A DNA stretch of 64,000 nucleotides from UBA1351 sp965140555 (lineage in GTDB: Bacteria; Bacillota; Clostridia; Lachnospirales; Vallitaleaceae): NCBI GenBank assembly GCA_965140555.1, contig OZ223259.1:620001-684000 (forward strand), in the 5' to 3' direction. Below are positions 59,354 to 64,000 of the stretch, piece after piece (position 1 is the stretch's first letter; each line of letters opens with the position of its first letter). The translations under genes were made by a program, and so were the position numbers. Below the pieces are notes generated by a model that saw only the letters and a program-made list of their open reading frames with translations, ran no database searches and was not told the origin of the DNA.

Positions 59354-61357
59354 CTAATGACTTCCTTCCACATCAAAGGTCACTTCTTGAACAACCTTTT
59401 GGTGGGTCGACGTTTTGATTTTATGATCCAACTGTTGCTTAAATCCTTCGGCATCGATGGGTAATGTGACCCAATCATCTGTCCATGATGACAAGTGGAT
59501 TGCGTTGGATAGTTCTAAACCACGTATCCCACTTATTCCCGGCGCTATTAGGTCCTCACCATACAGTATGGCATTGACAAAATTTTGCATAATCCCCACA
59601 TGCCCGGTTTCTGTTCCTTCAATCGGTATTTGACACGTCCAGTTTTCCGGCTTTTTAAAGCCTTCGTTGGATTCTTTTGTTACACGACTTAGGGATTCAC
59701 GGTTTCTATAAAACGTGAGATTCCCTTTTTCAACCACAAGCTTCCCGTTATCTGCCGATATTTCTAGACGATTCGTTCCGGGCGCCTCTCCCGTTGAGGT
59801 CATAAAGACACCTGTTGCACCGTTTTCATATTCAAAAAATGCTGTAACATCATCTTCAACTTCAATGTCATGGAATTTACCATAATCCGCAAATCCACGT
59901 ACCCGCTTCGGTAACCCACATAACCATTGAATCAAATCAATTTGATGGGGGCATTGATTTAGAAGTACGCCACCGCCTTCGCCTTCCCATGTTGCTCGCC
60001 AACCACCGGATTGATAGTATCTTTCTGTTCGAAACCAGTCCGTGATTACCCAATTCACTCGAATAATGTCCCCGAGTTCTCCCGAATCAATCATTTCCTT
60101 TACCTTCCGATAGACGGGATTGGTTCGTTGGTTGTACATAACACAAAACACACGGTCTGAGGACGAGGCATACGCATTCAACGCCTCAACGGCTTGTGTA
60201 TAGACACCAATCGGTTTTTCAACAAGAACGTGTAACCCGGCTTCGAGTACCTTCTTCCCCATAACCGGATGGTGATAATGGGGGGTTGCAACCAAGATTG
60301 CATCACATGTCCCTGACTGTAACAAGTCCTCTTCGTCAGAAAAATAGCGAATATCCTGACCAAAGACTTCTTTTGCCCAATCTAACCGTTTTGGATTGAT
60401 ATCACATACAGCTGCCAGCTTGGCACCTTTTACCATGCCGTCATATAGACTTCTCGCATGAGCCGATCCCATATTACCGATTCCGATTACTCCGATATGT
60501 ACCTTATCCAATGTGTTCAAAATCTTTCTCAAAGCATCTGCGGCTACTTTGAATTTACCAAAATCACTTGATTCTTCAAACGTAGGTCCGTCTACTTCTT
60601 GCTCAAGAGAGCTAAATCCGACAAACTCTCCCAAATGCGGTTCTAAGGATAAAAAACCTTTATAGCCTTTCTCCTTTAGTCCTTGTAATATCTGACGGAC
60701 ACAGCCATGTCCATAGCCTACAGGGACAACTTTACCTGATTCAAAAAGAGCATCTTTGATGTGCATATAAACAACATGATCCTGAAGTAATTGAAAGGCG
60801 TGAGGATACGTTTCAACACCACATTGAATAAAATTAGCCGGATCAAAAATCAAACGCAACTTATCACTGTTCATTGTTTGAACAATATCCAAACAACGTT
60901 CTGCTGTATCGCCATAAATCCCCTTTTCGTTTTCATGTAACAAAATAACGTCTTTATCCGCTACATAGTCCACCATTTGTTTCAAGCGAGTCATCACTTC
61001 TTGACGGTTTTCCTGTGCGCTCTTCGCCTCCATAAAGAAGCTAAATAAGCGGATATAAGACGTTTCCAATATTTTTGCTATTTCTACAGTTTTTTTGAAC
61101 CGTTCAAAATGAGGTTCAAAAGCATCTGTTATGTGTATTTTCCCGATTGGAGAACCAATGGCGGATACGCGAATACCTTCTGCGTCCAATTGCTTCTTAA
61201 TCGTTCTTACTTCATCCAAATCATGGTCTATAATATTGCGACCATTAACACCCCGAATTTCCATATAATGAATATCTAAATCTTTGAGACCCTGTATCTG
61301 TTTTTCAAATTCAGGCCCAATCTCATCTGCAAAGCCACTTACTATAAATGATTCCAT
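59354..61357 (-). CDS. Fusion of sugar-phosphate-isomerase-like TIM barrel and Gfo/Idh/MocA oxidoreductase
   Basis: 667 residues. Residues 1 to about 275 are an AP-endonuclease-2/xylose-isomerase-like barrel: FSFFMEAKSAQENRQEVMTR, HENEKGIYGDTAERC, RLIFDPANFIQCG, VYMHIKDA, GFLSLEPHLGEF, with Glu/Asp/His metal ligands in the expected strands. Residues about 285-667 are a complete Gfo/Idh/MocA enzyme (VIGIGNMGSAHARSLYDG, LVEKPIGVYTQAVEA, GGGVLLNQCPHQIDLIQWL). These two families are commonly neighbours in inositol and sugar catabolism; here they are one chain, implying substrate channelling. GGAGAAG about 6 nt before ATG 61357. Substrate unknown. Confidence 0.88.
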   Translation of the reverse strand: MESFIVSGFADEIGPEFEKQIQGLKDLDIHYMEIRGVNGRNIIDHDLDEVRTIKKQLDAEGIRVSAIGSPIGKIHITDAFEPHFERFKKTVEIAKILETSYIRLFSFFMEAKSAQENRQEVMTRLKQMVDYVADKDVILLHENEKGIYGDTAERCLDIVQTMNSDKLRLIFDPANFIQCGVETYPHAFQLLQDHVVYMHIKDALFESGKVVPVGYGHGCVRQILQGLKEKGYKGFLSLEPHLGEFVGFSSLEQEVDGPTFEESSDFGKFKVAADALRKILNTLDKVHIGVIGIGNMGSAHARSLYDGMVKGAKLAAVCDINPKRLDWAKEVFGQDIRYFSDEEDLLQSGTCDAILVATPHYHHPVMGKKVLEAGLHVLVEKPIGVYTQAVEALNAYASSSDRVFCVMYNQRTNPVYRKVKEMIDSGELGDIIRVNWVITDWFRTERYYQSGGWRATWEGEGGGVLLNQCPHQIDLIQWLCGLPKRVRGFADYGKFHDIEVEDDVTAFFEYENGATGVFMTSTGEAPGTNRLEISADNGKLVVEKGNLTFYRNRESLSRVTKESNEGFKKPENWTCQIPIEGTETGHVGIMQNFVNAILYGEDLIAPGISGIRGLELSNAIHLSSWTDDWVTLPIDAEGFKQQLDHKIKTSTHQKVVQEVTFDVEGSH

Positions 61358-61474
61358 CTCACTTCTCCTTTTGTACAGATCATCAACGAATGCTTACACA
61401 GTTTATAATACCCTGTACAAAGAAAAAGACCTATAGTTTATCTTGCGAATGAGATTGCAAATATTGTTCTTTAT

Positions 61475-61717
61475 TTATACCTCTTTACCTGCCGGCATAA
61501 TATTGTCCGGATCAAAAGCATGACATGGTGTCACCGCATAAACCATTCCACAGTGAGGACAAGTCGTTTCAAAGGTAACCATTTCTACTTCTTTACCACA
61601 ATCTGTACATGTAATCGGAAGGGGAATCGGAAGATAACCTGTTGAAAATCCCATCATTCTTACTTTTTGCAATACTTGCATACCATTTTCAAATTTTCCT
61701 GAACATCCGTCGTGCAT
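61475..61717 (-). CDS. Small zinc-ribbon protein
   Basis: 80 residues. Two CxxC pairs, CTDCGKEV and CPHCGMVY, form a zinc ribbon (about 37-62); further Cys at C5 (HDGCSGKF) and C65. N-terminal helix ENGMQVLQKVRMMG. No catalytic motif. It follows the ABC ATPase gene by 55 bp on the same strand and probably belongs to the same module, for example as a metal-binding or scaffold component. Family not recognised by name. Confidence 0.7.
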   Translation of the reverse strand: MHDGCSGKFENGMQVLQKVRMMGFSTGYLPIPLPITCTDCGKEVEMVTFETTCPHCGMVYAVTPCHAFDPDNIMPAGKEV

Positions 61718-61772
61718 AATCGTTCTCCTTTTTCTTTTCTATTTTGTCAACGTAACATCATTCATAAAATTA

Positions 61773-62816
61773 CTAGTTGTCGTTATCATCCATCATCATC
61801 GTGGATAAATCATCCACATTCAATATTTCACCGGCACGTAACTGACGTCTTTTTTCCATCATAAACCGATCCACTTTTTCCAATTGACTTCTAAGGGAAC
61901 GTTCTTCTTCTGTAATCTCAATTACGTCAGCTATTCCGCCATTGCGTATGATAATGCGTTTATCTGCCATAAGTGCCAAGATCGGATCATGTGTCGCCAT
62001 CAAAACGATTTTTTCTTTTTTTACCAAAAGAGACAAGGCTTTCTTTCGATCAATCCCGGCATTTTCTATCTCATCGATGAGTACAATGGGGGATTGGCTT
62101 AATATCGCTGTATCGGCTATCATTAGGGCTCTCGATTGCCCTCCTGATAAGGATGTAATCGGTGTATCGGCAAGAAACGGTTCCCCTGCAAGGTGATTAG
62201 CCTCATCAATAATCGAAGCAACAGCTTCATCAATCGTCTCAATCATTCGACTTTGTGCATGAAGGGTTACAAATTCCTCCACTGTTAAGTCCATAACAAA
62301 ATTCATATTCTGTGAGAGCTGTGCAACCAGTTTATTCCCTGAGGAGAACCGCCATTTGGTGTCTGGTGTCTCATCATTAATATGAATACGTCGTCCGGTA
62401 GGGGTATCTGCATTTGCTGTCCACTCAATATCTGCCAGCAAGCGACTTTTACCTGAACCCGTAGGACCTACAATGGCAACAATATCCCCAGTATTAATAT
62501 GCAAGCGCTCATAATTTTCCGGTGTCTTCGATTTGTCCCAACCCGGCAATATGGTCAGAGACTGTACCCTGTCTTCTTCTTGAATACCAAGAAATTGACA
62601 CATTTGTTCAAAATAGGCATAAAAGTCATCCAAGGACGCTTCCTCATCTATAGCGTATTCTTCCTTTTCTTCATCGCTCATGGCTGCATACGTTTCTAAA
62701 ACACTTAACCCATGATTCCCAAAACGTTCAGCATGATCATCAAAATAAGTACCCATAAAAGGAAATTCTATGAGTAATGTTTCAATCGGCATTTCTATAA
62801 TCTTTTTTTTATTCAT
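61773..62816 (-). CDS. Cytosolic ABC-type ATPase with N-terminal extension
   Basis: 347 residues from ATG 62816 (a GTG at 62825 is the alternative). Residues 1 to about 75 form a small helical domain (IEMPIETLLIEFPFMGTYFD) resembling DUF1858/ScdA-N-like domains. An ABC ATPase follows: Walker A GPTGSGKS, Q-loop region LVAQLSQNM, signature TSLSGGQSR, Walker B IVLIDEIENAG, H-loop MATHDP. The last 60 residues are charged helix ending in MMMDDNDN. No membrane helices and no permease gene nearby, so it is probably not a normal transporter subunit. It overlaps the GTPase gene by 8 bp. Confidence 0.82.
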   Translation of the reverse strand: MNKKKIIEMPIETLLIEFPFMGTYFDDHAERFGNHGLSVLETYAAMSDEEKEEYAIDEEASLDDFYAYFEQMCQFLGIQEEDRVQSLTILPGWDKSKTPENYERLHINTGDIVAIVGPTGSGKSRLLADIEWTANADTPTGRRIHINDETPDTKWRFSSGNKLVAQLSQNMNFVMDLTVEEFVTLHAQSRMIETIDEAVASIIDEANHLAGEPFLADTPITSLSGGQSRALMIADTAILSQSPIVLIDEIENAGIDRKKALSLLVKKEKIVLMATHDPILALMADKRIIIRNGGIADVIEITEEERSLRSQLEKVDRFMMEKRRQLRAGEILNVDDLSTMMMDDNDN

Positions 62817-63510
62817 GTTGATCACCCAAATCTATCTTTCTAACATTACCCATTTGATAGTCTTCGCCTATTCGTTTTTCGCCCAAACAATAGGAGCATA
62901 GTGCAGACGGCATGGAAAAGCGTAATTCCATTCCTTTAACGGATTCAATATCTTCTTTATCATCATGCATAAGCGTACTCAGTTCATATGCACCCTGACC
63001 TGTTAATCCATTGATATGCATAGTAATCGCTTTCGGATTCACAGAACGGACGCGTGATGCAAAGACTTCCCGTTCTGCTTGGGATACAATATCGCCTTTG
63101 GTGATAACCACCATATCCGCTGCTTTTAACATCGGACCAATTTTCTTTGGTGTGTTGATTCCCGACAAATTGTCTATGACACAAATCGCTTTGATTTCTT
63201 TTATATAAGGCGAACAACGATTACATAATCCTGCACTTTCTGTAATGAGTACATCTAAACTAAGGTGATTTCCCCATTGAACAACTTCTTCAATATTTGA
63301 AACAAAGTAATGGTCCGGACAAAGGGCACCTGATAACCCTTTTTTTACCGGAACGCCTATTTTTTCATAGAGAACATCATCATCTGTATAGAGACAATCG
63401 AATTTAACAACACCCACTTTTAAATCTCTTTGCTGCATCGCTTGTATTGTTTTGACAATGACGGCCGTCTTCCCTGATGAAGGGGGGCCTGATACAGTTA
63501 TTAAATTCAT
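62809..63510 (-). CDS. UreG/HypB-like P-loop GTPase with Cys motifs
   Basis: 233 residues, GGAGG 7 nt before ATG 63510. P-loop GPPSSGKT at the N-terminus, switch region ITESAGLCNRCSPYI, and base-recognition-like VVITKGDIVSQAE (TKxD), as in the SIMIBI class of UreG/HypB/CobW-like metallochaperone GTPases. Cys pairs CNRC (within the switch) and CSYC near the C-terminus could bind metal. These GTPases typically drive Ni or Co insertion into an enzyme. It is embedded in a set with an ABC ATPase, a zinc-ribbon protein and a solute-binding-like protein. The target enzyme is not in view. Confidence 0.8.
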   Translation of the reverse strand: MNLITVSGPPSSGKTAVIVKTIQAMQQRDLKVGVVKFDCLYTDDDVLYEKIGVPVKKGLSGALCPDHYFVSNIEEVVQWGNHLSLDVLITESAGLCNRCSPYIKEIKAICVIDNLSGINTPKKIGPMLKAADMVVITKGDIVSQAEREVFASRVRSVNPKAITMHINGLTGQGAYELSTLMHDDKEDIESVKGMELRFSMPSALCSYCLGEKRIGEDYQMGNVRKIDLGDQHE

Positions 63511-63999
63511 CTATATACCTCCGTTAAATGTTGTCAAACACTTCTGTAACAATGTACCGATATCATTTTGACGAATGAACTCCCAACCAACCCACATATA
63601 GGTTTTATCCGGTGTAATGAGATTATCGACTTCAGGATGAACACTTGGAAATCGTCCGTTATGGCTTAACACTTCTCCCACTTCCTTAGATGCAAAGAAG
63701 TCCACGATTGGTTGTAGTTGTTCTTCCTTCTCAGCTTTGGTCAACATGAAAATAGGGCTGATAATTGCACCGTCTGACGGCCATATAGCTTGCATCGGTC
63801 CATTTCCTCGAACCATTTTTGTGAAGAAATACGGCATAATTGTGACTGCCGGTTGTTCCGGTTTTTTGTCAGATTTAACCATTTGAGACGGATGCATACT
63901 TCGCTTGAAAACCTTAGCAAGTTTCTTCACACCATCCATGCCTTTCATACGATAAATATTCAATAATATAGCATTGAATAAATCAAAATCTCCTACAGG
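63511..63999 (-). CDS. Solute-binding-like protein (N-terminus missing)
   Basis: The frame is open to the right edge of the window (PVGDFDLFNAILLN then IYRMKGMDGVKKLAKVFKR), so the TTG at 63963 is not the true start and only the last 162 residues are seen. The C-terminal part, GPMQAIWPSDGAIISPIFML and VDFFASKEVGEVLSHNGRFP, is typical of lobe 2 of Fe(III)/thiamine/aminoethylphosphonate-type periplasmic binding proteins. Whether it has a signal peptide cannot be seen. It ends 1 nt before the GTPase gene, so it is co-transcribed with it. It may provide metal or ligand recognition for the GTPase/ATPase module. Confidence 0.7.
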   Translation of the reverse strand, partial: PVGDFDLFNAILLNIYRMKGMDGVKKLAKVFKRSMHPSQMVKSDKKPEQPAVTIMPYFFTKMVRGNGPMQAIWPSDGAIISPIFMLTKAEKEEQLQPIVDFFASKEVGEVLSHNGRFPSVHPEVDNLITPDKTYMWVGWEFIRQNDIGTLLQKCLTTFNGGI

Positions 64000-64000
64000 A

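Noticed and set aside
1..64000. CRISPR arrays, rRNA genes, replication origin
   Set aside because: No regularly spaced repeats of 25-40 bp, no rRNA sequence and no DnaA-box cluster were seen on reading through the window.

Overview
The window looks like a chromosomal segment of a low-to-moderate-GC, Gram-positive, anaerobe-type Firmicute, most likely a clostridial/Lachnospirales-like organism. This is inferred from strong GGAGG-type ribosome binding sites, consensus TTGACA/TATAAT promoters, LytTR and OmpR two-component systems, SpoIIE/STAS/RsbW-type partner switching, Cys-anchored lipoproteins and the protein flavour generally. I cannot assign a species.

Layout. (1) 1-6.96 kb: the start of a HlyB-like type I secretion ABC exporter (minus strand, runs off the left edge); a ferric-reductase-like flavohaem membrane protein with a cytochrome b5-domain partner and an OmpR/histidine-kinase pair (plus strand), with a tandem 11-bp repeat and a 23-bp-arm palindrome at their promoters; then hisS, whose leader encodes a 21-codon peptide with four consecutive His codons, a hairpin and an intrinsic terminator. 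(2) 7-14.7 kb: an epoxide-hydrolase-like gene diverging from a WYL regulator; tRNA-Ala(GGC); and an eroded island (S-layer fragment, PLD-nuclease/DUF3427 helicase plus NUDIX, HigBA-like toxin-antitoxin with a frameshifted toxin, IS3 fragment). The island is flanked by a direct duplication of the end of the WYL gene and the tRNA-Ala gene. (3) 14.7-30.5 kb: mostly minus-strand housekeeping and accessory genes: tocopherol-cyclase-like protein, YbaK, sirtuin, Tag, HD and MazG-like hydrolases, a serpin lipoprotein, other lipoproteins, an isochorismatase, HxlR and LysR regulators, a PurA-like enzyme, and a DJ-1/HpcH pair. Gene remnants and a dispersed repeat lie among them.

(4) 31.4-43.4 kb is the most interesting block. 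It is a compact minus-strand gene string encoding an AGE-family sugar epimerase-like protein, a STAS protein, a GlgX-type debranching enzyme, a second STAS protein, an RsbW-like kinase, a DJ-1 protein, a 962-residue fusion of beta-propeller, sensor and MFS transporter, a GNAT, a SpoIIE phosphatase and an ankyrin protein. An XRE regulator diverges from it. It reads as a partner-switching signalling circuit wired into carbohydrate or glycogen metabolism, with a transporter-like receptor; no sigma factor is visible. (5) 44.5-47.8 kb: DUF1456 protein, an EAL-CBS-GGDEF protein, an orphan LytTR regulator. (6) 48-61.4 kb: surface glycan functions: two GH3 enzymes (one with reversed domain order and membrane anchors at both ends), GtrA, GT2, UDP-galactopyranose mutase, a LytTR two-component system with a candidate shared binding motif, and two Gfo/Idh/MocA proteins, one fused to a TIM-barrel isomerase. 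(7) 61.4-64 kb: a zinc-ribbon protein, a cytosolic ABC ATPase, a UreG/HypB-like GTPase and the end of a solute-binding-like protein (runs off the right edge), a module without a permease in view.

Start codons below were chosen from visible Shine-Dalgarno sequences. All functional calls are from reading sequence motifs; no database search was possible. Several disrupted genes break at A/T homopolymers, so sequencing error is a live alternative to true pseudogenes.
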